Part shown: positions 8,401 through 13,932 of the stretch, one piece after another
How the letters are laid out: each line of letters opens with the position of its first letter
Numbering within the stretch: the first letter of the stretch is position 1
Source of the DNA: an uncultured Lachnospiraceae bacterium
GTDB taxonomy: Bacteria > Bacillota > Clostridia > Lachnospirales > Lachnospiraceae
NCBI GenBank assembly: GCA_905236615.1
Contig: CAJORC010000244.1
Location: 1 to 14,057, forward strand
Length of the DNA stretch: 14,057 nt
Direction: 5' to 3'
The notes under the pieces: generated by a model
Told to the model about the DNA's origin: nothing
What the model saw: only the letters and a program-made list of their open reading frames with translations
The model's database searches: none
Program-made: the position numbers and the translations under genes

Positions 8401-9061
8401 CGCTTCAAATAAGAACGGAAAATATGTAGGTTCTTATGATCTGACTTACAGGGTTGTTGGTACAAGCAGCCAGCTTCTTGATAATGCTAAATATACAAAA
8501 TTCGATGATAAGTATCTCGGAGTCAATGTTAACAGTGATACTGTAATTGACGAGAAAGACGTAATGATCCAGGTTAATAAGACTGACAAGAGCAAGAATG
8601 AATTCTATACAACTGACAGTAAGGGAAATCTTGTTTCGAGGATCAGGATCGGAAAGAAATACTTAGAGTATGGCAAAGACTTTGAAGTTGATGAAACAAG
8701 CTACAGAGGATTAACAAGCAGCGGTCATGCACATGTTGAGATCTATGGAAAGGGCGATTATGCCGGAAGACTGAAGATCACCTACAGAGTTCGCAAGACC
8801 AGATGGACGATCACTTCTGCAGAGGTTTCGGAGATAACAAAGACTTACACAGGTATGCCGGTTGTTCTCACAGAAGCAGACCTCACAGGAAAGATCAGAC
8901 AGAACGGTGTTGCACTTGTTCCCGGTACTGATTTCGAACTGGTTGAAAACAGCTACAAGAACAATACCAAGGTTGGCAAGGGCGCATCTGTAATGATCAA
9001 AGGAAAAGGAAGCTACAGCGGAACAAAGAAGATTAAGTTTACAATCGCTGAAGCTAAGTAA
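2498..9061 (+). CDS. Giant secreted multidomain pectate lyase, polysaccharide lyase family 9
   Basis: A 2187-residue extracellular enzyme expected to cleave polygalacturonate by calcium-dependent beta-elimination. Residues 1 to about 32 form a signal peptide (basic SRKLRRR, hydrophobic core, small residues before DEIAEN). Next come an acidic linker; two related modules (about 74-235 and 252-400) sharing the (A)AIKFTV motif and a closing EAG-Y-L strand; two fibronectin III-like domains (about 417-510 and 512-603); and an unassigned beta-rich region (about 606-997). The PL9 beta-helix covers about 999-1412, starting LYVSADGT. Asp1175 (DADGF) and Asp1199, Asp1200 and Asp1203 (NADDGWD) reproduce the 24-1-3 spacing of the calcium ligands I recall for Dickeya Pel9A (Asp209, 233, 234, 237). 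Lys1252 in GNGNGFKMGG is the best candidate for the catalytic base. After a Ser/Asp-rich linker, eight degenerate repeats fill 1456-2187. No LPXTG, dockerin, SLH domain or terminal membrane helix is visible. The uxaBA genes upstream support a pectin role. Confidence 0.92.
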   Translation: MGSRKLRRRILSVMLSAAMTMSLMPANTAIADEIAENSESLEAESSDVVELETADAEEVETQSDNGKEESGKEVNTITFDATTLTAAADKENIEDGTKFADGYFKVDLREVPDGEGTLAGSVTKRTSKTTGNVTAIELSKWSSAAIKFTVKGEADLKVNAASTGSKNASAFALVKIADDKTETVVENNEKKDVVETTAATELTYTALEAGDYALLSPVNEELNRGARIISIEVKETTESESGKGDEDSAKDYILDAADLETGEKEKGSRETAGTDDAFEVIYYGTETKNSSVDEKAKTFEDEWTSSKRLNFRNVMSTSQNAIKFTVADKSTATVWWISSSATESAISILSEDGKTVASSESIAVKDEMAPVTTLDIPEAGTYYLGNTGANNYIFKVKVHDNNGSSYVDPVKAWADVAAPSVKSAEQTDGNIVVGVDAVISETEGGDKLVVNMTDASGNVIDSQKTIKEGTEYSFTFKPESTGKYYFTAVLSREGEEDKSGETSAAVDFVLPLGIPAIASATNKGSGSVEVKYGEVDEATGYLVEAYLSSDLSSPVDSITNDAETLSATFSGLKIGSEYTFKAYALRGDEKSEASSITATVKKEEEVEWGFTTYGASISTTKNGYEGNANDGEVTVFSEGGAGKIVPNSTDGLAYYYTTVDPKTTNFTLEANAHVNNWKYSNGQEGFGIMAADSVGEYGDGADFWNNSYMAVSTKVEYNYANGEVTDDSESPKYSMRLGVGSIARTGVDAKGLEELANGATIPSAFTTKTTTLETSAPEGGYIGGKNYNIVGNCENESSMSPITISHITDFKLKIQKNNTGYFVSYTDKNGKTTTKKYYDTEALSQLDSDKVYIGFFAARNANITFSDINYTTVAKDDDSDAEEREIVSVTPGYEFQSASTANSSDYKMTFCANWRGTVTVRNSSGSVVLKDTVSVDDVTAGGKVSKNVPISIGVNSFTATFVPDASWAPDEYTVLSDYSATNVSHSVTWRRYGQAGQALYVSADGTAAGSGTSDNPLDIYTAVKYAQPGQTIVLKDGRYRLTKALKIERGVNGTASAPISMVAENLPDRRDPFNSSGVIIDCSKVAKSSGFIMAGDYWQFKGFDVTKSSDGQKGIQLSGSHNLLEDINTYKNGNTGIQVSRLYESDTTWDEWPQYNTIRNCTSYLNSDSGYEDADGFAAKLTVGAGNVFDGCIAAYNADDGWDLYAKSESGQIGQVVIQNSIAYKNGYVLLKNGALDLDGTETDAGNGNGFKMGGTSITGYHTLKNSLAFANKAKGFDSNSCPDIQLYNSVAFDNESYNVAFYTKNANNTDFLAEGIISFRKKFEGVKDQLQPVGKQDSSKYLNASTFLYTEAGASVNSEGVAVEDSWFVSLDTDAAIKGGISRSSTGKLDTNGYLELSEEGKAHAADTYLGGTDSGSITIGDETDGTVDRGSNDSSDSEGVESDDADSADYNEYGLWIADIKEELTYTGKAVEPDVHVYMGTKRLEEGTDYAISFRNNKEAYIAGDSAYSSAKAPTIVVTGKGTYKGKYTKEFDISPKSIASDDIAVEEPVEYANGKVRKLAPAVTYNGKNLKAGTDYTLEYTSAGDYSAAGSYDILMAAVAGGNFTGSRVVTETLLDKNDKTHVMMKKAKISSVKTQYYTGSEIKPEITVSYKGTALSEGADYTVTYGNNVQIGTATVTIKGTGSRFVGTKVKKFKIKGGRISRATVSIDGMTYSTTNPATYKGSAITFGALKVFVNGNKLKKDKDYKLIYKGNSKAGTASVKIKGIKDYSGSIVEKFKINAYDIEKDTDKIVGGSIDEVDAQGISTVSASYTMHGTRPELILTIDGHTMVKDKDYRLRFKNNTKIASSSEAKAPTAIIKGINGLKGSIEVKFTINPTNIADYMNGVTDKGIEFKANDVYYRKNAKLSSYKTKIVVKDERGNALSSLKDYKVEYFLNKADNEHSFKTLGNAKNLVVSGDSIIARISASNKNGKYVGSYDLTYRVVGTSSQLLDNAKYTKFDDKYLGVNVNSDTVIDEKDVMIQVNKTDKSKNEFYTTDSKGNLVSRIRIGKKYLEYGKDFEVDETSYRGLTSSGHAHVEIYGKGDYAGRLKITYRVRKTRWTITSAEVSEITKTYTGMPVVLTEADLTGKIRQNGVALVPGTDFELVENSYKNNTKVGKGASVMIKGKGSYSGTKKIKFTIAEAK
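6863..9058 (+). repeat. Eight degenerate protein repeats at the C-terminus of the pectate lyase
   Basis: The coding sequence for residues 1456-2187 contains about eight units of roughly 80-110 residues, starting near 6863, 7121, 7361, 7613, 7859, 8144, 8471 and 8804. The best-preserved units follow the plan YTG..(I/V)xPxxxVxxxGxxLxxGxDYxxxYxNNxxxGxAxVxIxGxGxYxGxxxxxFxI. Units 3, 4 and 8 are clearest; 6 and 7 are longer and most diverged. The repetition shows at protein level, with little long identical DNA, so the copies are old. They resemble small beta-sandwich surface repeats common in Lachnospiraceae exoproteins; wall or substrate attachment is inferred. Confidence 0.8.
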
Positions 9062-9080
9062 TTTACAATTAAGAACAAAG

Positions 9081-9113
9081 ACCTCCGGGGAGCCCGGGGG
9101 TTTTTGTTTTTTT
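9081..9113 (+). terminator. Intrinsic terminator after the pectate lyase gene
   Basis: CCTCCGGG (9082-9089) pairs with CCCGGGGG (9093-9100) through eight base pairs, one of them G-T, around the loop GAG. TTTTTGTTTTTTT follows at once. It lies 20 bases after the lyase stop and should separate the pectin unit from the genes downstream. Confidence 0.93.
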
Positions 9114-9120
9114 CTTCTTA

Positions 9121-9129
9121 TGATATACT
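9121..9129 (+). promoter_or_regulatory. Candidate extended -10 promoter for the GH18-sua5-rpiB-hydrolase unit
   Basis: TGATATACT matches an extended -10 element (TG, one base, then TATACT, one mismatch to TATAAT), between the terminator and the next gene and 52 bases before its ATG. No good -35 is visible at 17 bases because that position falls in the terminator T-run. It is the best promoter candidate in the gap. Confidence 0.5.
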
Positions 9130-9162
9130 AGGATACTAAGACATATCTTTTAGTTTAGCAAA

Positions 9163-9168
9163 GAGGAG
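9163..9168 (+). promoter_or_regulatory. Distant ribosome binding site of the GH18-type gene
   Basis: GAGGAG is the only good Shine-Dalgarno sequence before the ATG at 9182, but the spacing is 13 bases, longer than usual. An ATG at 9171, immediately followed by TAG, lies in between, only two bases from the site. The reading frame offers no better start, so 9182 stands. Confidence 0.55.
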
Positions 9169-9181
9169 CAATGTAGTTTTT

Positions 9182-10951
9182 ATGAAATTGAGAACAGATG
9201 ATTCCGGCAGGGATGACGGACTTGATAAAGATTTTGAAATAGATAATACACTTCAGAGAATAAGGGCGAGGAGGCAGAGAAAAAAGAATCCGCATAAGCT
9301 GATGGCTGTTGTAGTGATAATAATAGCTGTGGTCATTGCGGGGCTTGCAGCGGTGAATTCGGGTATATTTGATGATATAGGGACAAATACGGAAGCGACT
9401 GATATCAGAGCCCTTTTCTCAATTGATGAAGAGGATGAGGTTGGAATTCTTTATAATAATGAATATATTGAGACTACCGGTATCACGGATGGTAAAGAAG
9501 TATATCTGCCTTATGAATTTGTGAGGACGGAGCTGAACGGAGATCTTTACTATAATGAAGGAGAATCACAGATACTCTATTCTACACCGGATGAAACCCT
9601 TGTTTTTAATGAGGAGTCGGGAGAACTTAAGATTAAAGACGGCAGCGGTTATATTTCGCTTTCACTTATAAAAAAATATACAGATCTTGATGTGAGCGAG
9701 CTTTTTACAGAACCTTACAGAGTCACGATACAGAATAAATGGGGAGAAGCTTCTACAGCGACTGTAAAGCGGAAGGCGTGGCTCAGGCGGGGACCTTCAA
9801 AAAAGAATACCCGTATGAAGGAACTGGCCAAAGGGGATGAACTCAGGATCGTAAGCGAAAACAAACTCTACAGTTATGCGATGACCGAAGACGGACTTTT
9901 AGGTTATGTTGAAAACAGGCGTCTTTCCGAAATTACTGATTATGAGGAAACACCTGCCGAAAATGCGGAAAAGTTTGAATACAGCACGGTTCATTATGAC
10001 ACACCTGTGGTTCTCGGATGGAACCAGGTTTTTAACACAACGGCAAATGGCTTTGTTGATGATTATTTAAGCTCATGTAAGGGAATGAATGTGATAGCAC
10101 CTACATGGCTCACTATAACGGCGACAGACGGAAGCTACAGTAATCTCTGCGATGCTGATTATGTATCGAAGGCACATAATGCAGGAGTCAAAGTCTGGGC
10201 GGTTGTTGACAATTTCAATGACACAGATTTCAAAGCGACCGAAGACAGTTTTACCCTGCTTTCAAATTCCGAGACAAGACAGTATCTTGCCAGTAAACTT
10301 GTAGGAAGCGTAACACTGGTGGGAGCCGATGGCATAAATGTTGACTTTGAGCTTCTTTCATCGGAAACGGGACCGCATTTTGCACAGTTTATAAGAGAGC
10401 TTTCGATAGAGTGCCGAAAGGCGGGGATAGCCCTTTCTGTTGATAACTATGTGCCAAAGGCATATTCCGAACACTATCACAGGGAAGTCCAGGGAAAAGT
10501 TGCGGATTATGTGGTTATCATGGGATACGACGAGTATAATACTTCTTCTGAAGAAGCGGGACCGGTTGCTTCTGTTGGCTTTGTAGATGAAGGAATTGAG
10601 AAAACACTGGAAGATGTTGATGCGTCAAAGGTTATAAATGCCCTGCCCTTATACACAAGGGTATGGACGACATCAAACGGAAGCCTGAGCAGTCAGGCGC
10701 TTGGAATGGATGAAGCAGCTTCCTTTGTGGCAAATCATGCTCTGACTCTGGTTAAAGATGAAAGCACGGGTTACAATTATTATTACGGAGAGGACAGCAG
10801 CGGAAGCCATCAGGTATGGCTTGAAGATATTGATTCCATAAATGCAAAACTCAATATCATGAAGAAATATGATCTTGCAGGTGCGGCATTCTGGCGTATC
10901 GGCCTGGAAAAAGCAGGCGTGTGGGATGCAGTTCAGAGTTATTTAAATTAA
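9182..10951 (+). CDS. Membrane-anchored GH18-type glycosidase with SH3-like domain
   Basis: This 589-residue protein has a charged cytoplasmic N-terminus (residues 1-38), one transmembrane helix (about 40-61, LMAVVVIIIAVVIAGLAAV) and an extracellular remainder, so it is probably a type II membrane-anchored enzyme. Residues about 84-180 (EVYLPYEFVRTELN, ILYSTPDET) resemble the copper-amine-oxidase N-terminal-like stalk domain of Firmicutes wall proteins. About 190-250 (ATVKRKAWLRRGPSKKNTRM, GYVENRRLSE) is a bacterial SH3-like domain. From about 271 to the end runs a GH18 TIM barrel with D383-G-I-N-V-D388-F-E390, matching DGxxxDxE with Glu390 as expected acid/base, then MGYDEYN (Tyr449) and Trp571 near the last strand. 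The DGxNxDFE form is typical of the YaaH/SleL-like branch that acts on peptidoglycan or its glucosamine residues, rather than classical chitinases. A cell-wall role is inferred; the substrate cannot be read here. Confidence 0.85.
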   Translation: MKLRTDDSGRDDGLDKDFEIDNTLQRIRARRQRKKNPHKLMAVVVIIIAVVIAGLAAVNSGIFDDIGTNTEATDIRALFSIDEEDEVGILYNNEYIETTGITDGKEVYLPYEFVRTELNGDLYYNEGESQILYSTPDETLVFNEESGELKIKDGSGYISLSLIKKYTDLDVSELFTEPYRVTIQNKWGEASTATVKRKAWLRRGPSKKNTRMKELAKGDELRIVSENKLYSYAMTEDGLLGYVENRRLSEITDYEETPAENAEKFEYSTVHYDTPVVLGWNQVFNTTANGFVDDYLSSCKGMNVIAPTWLTITATDGSYSNLCDADYVSKAHNAGVKVWAVVDNFNDTDFKATEDSFTLLSNSETRQYLASKLVGSVTLVGADGINVDFELLSSETGPHFAQFIRELSIECRKAGIALSVDNYVPKAYSEHYHREVQGKVADYVVIMGYDEYNTSSEEAGPVASVGFVDEGIEKTLEDVDASKVINALPLYTRVWTTSNGSLSSQALGMDEAASFVANHALTLVKDESTGYNYYYGEDSSGSHQVWLEDIDSINAKLNIMKKYDLAGAAFWRIGLEKAGVWDAVQSYLN

Positions 10952-10952
10952 G

Positions 10953-10958
10953 AAGGAA
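10953..10958 (+). promoter_or_regulatory. Ribosome binding site supporting the TTG start of sua5
   Basis: AAGGAA lies six bases before the TTG at 10965 and right after the TAA of the previous gene. The first in-frame ATG is 18 codons further in with no comparable site, so the TTG is chosen. Confidence 0.75.
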
Positions 10959-10964
10959 ATAAAA

Positions 10965-12023
10965 TTGGAAACACGAGTAGTAAAGGCTTACGGTGACGAA
11001 GAAAAAGACAGGGAATTAATGCTTGAGGCAGGCAGGATAATAAGAGAAGGCGGACTGGTGGCAATGCCGACGGAAACCGTTTACGGACTTGCCGGAGATG
11101 CCCTGAATAAAGAGTCATCTAAGAAAATATACGCTGCAAAGGGACGTCCCTCTGATAACCCTTTGATTGTCCATATAGCGGATATGGAGGCGCTTTCGAA
11201 GATAGTAAGCGAAATTCCGGAAAAAGCAAGGGCACTTGCGGAAAAATACTGGCCGGGTCCGCTTACAATGGTATTAAAGAAATCAGATATCGTACCTTAT
11301 GAAACCACCGGAGGCTTGGAGACGGTAGCGGTGAGAATGCCCTTAAATGAGATAGCAAGGGAATTCATCAGGGCATCGGGAGGCTATATAGCAGCACCAA
11401 GTGCCAATAAATCCGGAAGACCTAGCTGCACTACGGCAGAGCACGTTCTGAAAGACCTTAACGGAGAAATAGAACTGATAATAGACGGCGGAGCTGTGGG
11501 GATAGGTCTGGAGTCAACAATTGTAGATATGACGGGAGAGATTCCCTGTCTTCTCCGTCCCGGGTATATAAATCCAAAGATGCTTGAGGAAGTACTGGGA
11601 CGAATAGAAATAGACCCGTCCATTGGCGGAGTTATGGATGCAAAAGCTCATCCGAAGGCTCCGGGAATGAAATATAAGCATTATGCCCCGAAAGGTGAAC
11701 TTTATATAGTAGAAGGTTCATCTGAGAACGTGATCAGGAAGATCAACATGCTTGTAAGGGAACATGAAGAAAAAAATGAAAAAGTTGCAGTAATTGCTTC
11801 GGATGAGACAAAAGATTTATATAAATGTGGTATAATAAAAGACGTCGGTTCAAGAATGGATGAGGAAACGATCGCCCATAACCTTTTTGCGGTACTCCGC
11901 GAAATGGATGAACTTGAGGTTTCAACGATTTATACAGAAGCTTTCGACACACCACGCATGGGGATGGCGATCATGAACCGCCTTATCCGTGCGGCAGGAC
12001 ACAAGATAGTTAAGTGTGAGTGA
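10965..12023 (+). CDS. sua5: L-threonylcarbamoyladenylate synthase, long Sua5/YwlC type
   Basis: This cytoplasmic enzyme makes threonylcarbamoyl-AMP from threonine, bicarbonate and ATP, the first step of the t6A37 modification of ANN-decoding tRNAs. The N-terminal YrdC-like domain (about residues 10-205) shows GGLVAMPTETVYGLAGDA, the nucleotide-binding K59-G-R-P-S-D-N-P, KYWPGPLTMVL, VAVRMP and AAPSANKSGRPS. The linker PGMKYKHYAPKGELY leads into a C-terminal Sua5 domain (about 236-350). The 352-residue length fits the long Sua5/YwlC form rather than the short TsaC form of about 190. The start is a TTG. The gene begins 13 bases after the GH18 gene and ends 30 bases before rpiB, so all lie in one probable operon. 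Sua5/ywlC near rpiB is a familiar Firmicutes arrangement. Confidence 0.96.
   Translation: METRVVKAYGDEEKDRELMLEAGRIIREGGLVAMPTETVYGLAGDALNKESSKKIYAAKGRPSDNPLIVHIADMEALSKIVSEIPEKARALAEKYWPGPLTMVLKKSDIVPYETTGGLETVAVRMPLNEIAREFIRASGGYIAAPSANKSGRPSCTTAEHVLKDLNGEIELIIDGGAVGIGLESTIVDMTGEIPCLLRPGYINPKMLEEVLGRIEIDPSIGGVMDAKAHPKAPGMKYKHYAPKGELYIVEGSSENVIRKINMLVREHEEKNEKVAVIASDETKDLYKCGIIKDVGSRMDEETIAHNLFAVLREMDELEVSTIYTEAFDTPRMGMAIMNRLIRAAGHKIVKCE
11828..11836 (+). promoter_or_regulatory. Possible internal promoter upstream of rpiB
   Basis: TGGTATAAT is a perfect extended -10 sequence inside the 3' part of sua5, about 220 bases before rpiB. A weak -35-like GAGACA at 11805-11810 is too far (20 bases). 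The bases also encode ordinary Sua5 residues (CGII), so chance is a real alternative. Confidence 0.25.
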
Positions 12024-12035
12024 CTATTCTTAAAA

Positions 12036-12043
12036 AGAGGAGG
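12036..12043 (+). promoter_or_regulatory. Ribosome binding site of rpiB, between two possible starts
   Basis: AGAGGAGG lies four bases before a TTG at 12048 and ten before an ATG at 12054, in the same frame. The ATG is preferred because it makes the catalytic residues fall at the E. coli RpiB numbers. Confidence 0.75.
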
Positions 12044-12053
12044 TAACTTGAGG

Positions 12054-12491
12054 ATGAAAAAGATCGCATTGGGAAGCGACCATGGCGGGTTTAAACTGAA
12101 AGCTGCGCTTATGGAGCATCTTAAATCAGAAGGTTATGAAGTTGAAGACAAGGGAACATATTCAGAGGAATCCTGTGATTATCCGGAATTCGGCAGAGCT
12201 GTGGGAAATGCCGTAGTTAACGGAGAAGTGGATTTCGGTATCGTGATCTGCTCAACAGGTATTGGAATATCTATAGCCGCAAACAGGATAAAGGGCGTAA
12301 GAGCTGCACTTTGTACTGACAGTTACATGGCAAAGATGACAAGACTTCATAATAACGCAAACGTACTTGCAATGGGAGCGAACGTTATCGGAGAGAGTCT
12401 TGCAATTGATATAACAGACACATTCCTGAACACAGAGTTTTCAAATGAGGAGCGTCACAAGAGACGTATAGGTAAAATAGACGAGTTATGA
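12054..12491 (+). CDS. rpiB: Ribose-5-phosphate isomerase B
   Basis: This 145-residue cytoplasmic enzyme of the RpiB/LacAB fold interconverts ribose 5-phosphate and ribulose 5-phosphate in the pentose phosphate pathway. The N-terminus MKKIALGSDHGGFKLK is typical. Counting from the ATG at 12054, Asp9, His10, Cys66 (in ICSTGIGISIAANRIKG) and His99 (in RLHNNANVLAMG) fall at the positions I recall for the E. coli enzyme, where Cys66 is the catalytic base; this supports the ATG over the TTG six bases earlier. The allose-6-phosphate isomerase and LacAB relatives share the fold, but the CxTGIG and HNxxN motifs fit RpiB well. The stop TGA overlaps the next ATG by four bases. Confidence 0.95.
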   Translation: MKKIALGSDHGGFKLKAALMEHLKSEGYEVEDKGTYSEESCDYPEFGRAVGNAVVNGEVDFGIVICSTGIGISIAANRIKGVRAALCTDSYMAKMTRLHNNANVLAMGANVIGESLAIDITDTFLNTEFSNEERHKRRIGKIDEL

Positions 12492-13894
12492 AAAAGAAGA
12501 TCACAGTAATTGTGATGGCCTTTTTTGTAACATTCAGCCTGATAGTATCGACAGCGGATGTTCCCAGAGCCTTTGCAAAGACAACTTCGGAAAAGCTTAA
12601 AGATGCACAGAATGCACAGAAGGAAGCAGAGAAGAATGTATCTGATGCAAAGGACAAGGTGGAGGATCTTAAGGATACTAAGAGCGGACTGCAGAGCAAC
12701 CTGAACCAGCTTAACAGCTCGCTTACACAGGTGTCGGAAAAATTAGCGGAAATCGAGGCGCAGGAAAAAGAAAAGCAGGAAGATATTGAGGAGACCACCG
12801 CCAAACTTGACGAGGCCATCGAAAAACAAAAAGAACAATACAATTTTATAAAAGCAAGAATAAGGACGATGTATGAGCAGGGCAACCAGAGTTATCTGGA
12901 ACTGCTGCTGAATACCAAGAACTTTGCAGATTTTCTTAACCGTACCGAGTATATTGAGCGCGTTAATGAATATGATAAGCGTATGCTTGATAAATATAAG
13001 GAACTGGTGGCAGATACTACTGCAGAAAAAGAAAATCTCGAAAAGGAAGAGGCCGAGCTCGAATCTTTGCATGAGGATGCAAAAGCCGAACAGGAAAAAA
13101 TCCAGAAAATGGTAACCGCAACAAAGAACACTATTACTGCCTATGCCGGAGAGATATCAGAGGCAGAGGCGGCAGCACTTGCGTATGAGGCAAAACTCGT
13201 TGCGGCAAAGAACAGTGTTGCTTCACTGCAGAAGCAGCTGAAAGAGGAAGAAGAACTCGCAAGAAGATCGCAGTCAATGAAAAAGAGAAGCCTTTCCGAG
13301 GTCACATGGTCGAAGGGCGAGAGACTTCTTCTGGGTGCTATCATACAGTGTGAAGCAGGCGGAGAACCTTATGCCGGAAAGATCGCTGTCGGTGCGGTAA
13401 TAATGAATCGTGTAATGAGCGGAGCTTTTCCGGATACTATCACAGGTGTTGTTTATCAGTCAAATCAGTTCGAACCGGTAGGATCGGGACGACTCGCCAT
13501 CGTGCTTGCCCAGGGAGCAAATTCGACATGCATGAAGGCAGCGGATGATGTTCTTGCAGGTTCAAATAATATAGGCGAATGCCTTTTCTTCAGGACAATA
13601 GTTCCGGGAATAAAGGGTACTATTATAGGTCATCATGTTTTCTATCTGTATTGGACAGGAAAATATTCCGGATATGGAACAGCGGATGACAAGCTGGATG
13701 AATCTAAACAATCATCGGGTTCTTCCGGATCTTCAGGATCGTCAGAGTCTTCCGGCTCATCTGATTCTTCCGGCTCATCGGGAAGTTCTGATAAATCGGA
13801 TGAAGATAAATCGGATGAGGATAAAGCGGATGAGGATAAACCTGATGTTGAATATGATGACGATGATGATGATGATGACGATGACGACGATTAA
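12488..13894 (+). CDS. Secreted PcsB-like coiled-coil protein with SleB-type cell wall hydrolase domain and poly-Asp tail
   Basis: A 468-residue exported protein. Residues 1-30 are a signal peptide ending AFA before Lys31. About 33-272 is a long coiled coil; its middle (about 117-172, with RIRTMYEQGNQSYLELLLNTKNFADFLNR) matches the PcsB/EnvC-type coiled coil of division-associated peptidoglycan hydrolase regulators. About 278-395 is a SleB-like hydrolase_2 domain (LLLGAIIQCEAGGEPYAGKIAVGAVIMNRV, FPDTITGVVYQSNQFEPV, GHHVFY); Glu289 is the candidate catalytic residue of this lytic-transglycosylase-like family. The tail is unusual: a Ser/Gly linker, then three SDED/ADED-Lys units and twelve consecutive Asp residues at the very end. 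SleB is best known from spore germination, but domain relatives occur in vegetative wall enzymes. The start ATG overlaps the rpiB stop (ATGA), with only a weak Shine-Dalgarno site, suggesting translational coupling. The in vivo role (division, growth or spores) is open. Confidence 0.88.
   Translation: MKKKITVIVMAFFVTFSLIVSTADVPRAFAKTTSEKLKDAQNAQKEAEKNVSDAKDKVEDLKDTKSGLQSNLNQLNSSLTQVSEKLAEIEAQEKEKQEDIEETTAKLDEAIEKQKEQYNFIKARIRTMYEQGNQSYLELLLNTKNFADFLNRTEYIERVNEYDKRMLDKYKELVADTTAEKENLEKEEAELESLHEDAKAEQEKIQKMVTATKNTITAYAGEISEAEAAALAYEAKLVAAKNSVASLQKQLKEEEELARRSQSMKKRSLSEVTWSKGERLLLGAIIQCEAGGEPYAGKIAVGAVIMNRVMSGAFPDTITGVVYQSNQFEPVGSGRLAIVLAQGANSTCMKAADDVLAGSNNIGECLFFRTIVPGIKGTIIGHHVFYLYWTGKYSGYGTADDKLDESKQSSGSSGSSGSSESSGSSDSSGSSGSSDKSDEDKSDEDKADEDKPDVEYDDDDDDDDDDDD
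13793..13837 (+). repeat. Three 15-base tandem repeats in the hydrolase tail
   Basis: Three near-identical 15-base units (first unit AAATCGGATGAAGAT) encode K-S/A-D-E-D. A partial fourth, AAACCTGATG, follows. Differences are single bases, so this is a recent or slippage-prone expansion. Confidence 0.8.
13856..13891 (+). repeat. GAT/GAC codon run encoding a terminal poly-aspartate
   Basis: Twelve consecutive Asp codons (eight GAT, four GAC) end the hydrolase gene just before TAA. The mixed codons mean it is not a pure trinucleotide repeat, although five GATs in a row sit in the middle. Confidence 0.9.
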
Positions 13895-13900
13895 ATGCAA

Positions 13901-13932
13901 AAAAAAGGACAGGTGCGAACCTGTCCTTTTTT
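13901..13932 (+). terminator. Bidirectional intrinsic terminator after the hydrolase gene
   Basis: A perfect 14-base inverted repeat (AAAAAAGGACAGGT at 13901-13914 and ACCTGTCCTTTTTT at 13919-13932) surrounds the loop GCGA. The A-run on the left and T-run on the right allow termination on both strands. It ends the sua5-rpiB-hydrolase unit and may also end a convergent gene beyond the window. Confidence 0.93.

Noticed and set aside
6863..9058. Recent DNA duplication or mobile insertion behind the C-terminal repeats
   Set aside because: The units are similar only at protein level, with no long identical DNA, no flanking duplications and no transposase.
12048..12053. TTG at 12048 as the rpiB start
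   Set aside because: It would add two residues; the ATG at 12054 matches the E. coli numbering of the catalytic residues, although the TTG cannot be excluded.
12385..12885. 166-codon minus-strand frame with hydrophobic, Ser/Phe/Cys-rich sequence
   Set aside because: It is the complement of the rpiB end and the Glu/Lys/Ala-rich coiled-coil region, which automatically yields such hydrophobic codons.
13793..13891. CRISPR-like or satellite array
   Set aside because: Units are only 15 bases or single codons, in frame, without spacers; they are protein-coding low-complexity sequence.
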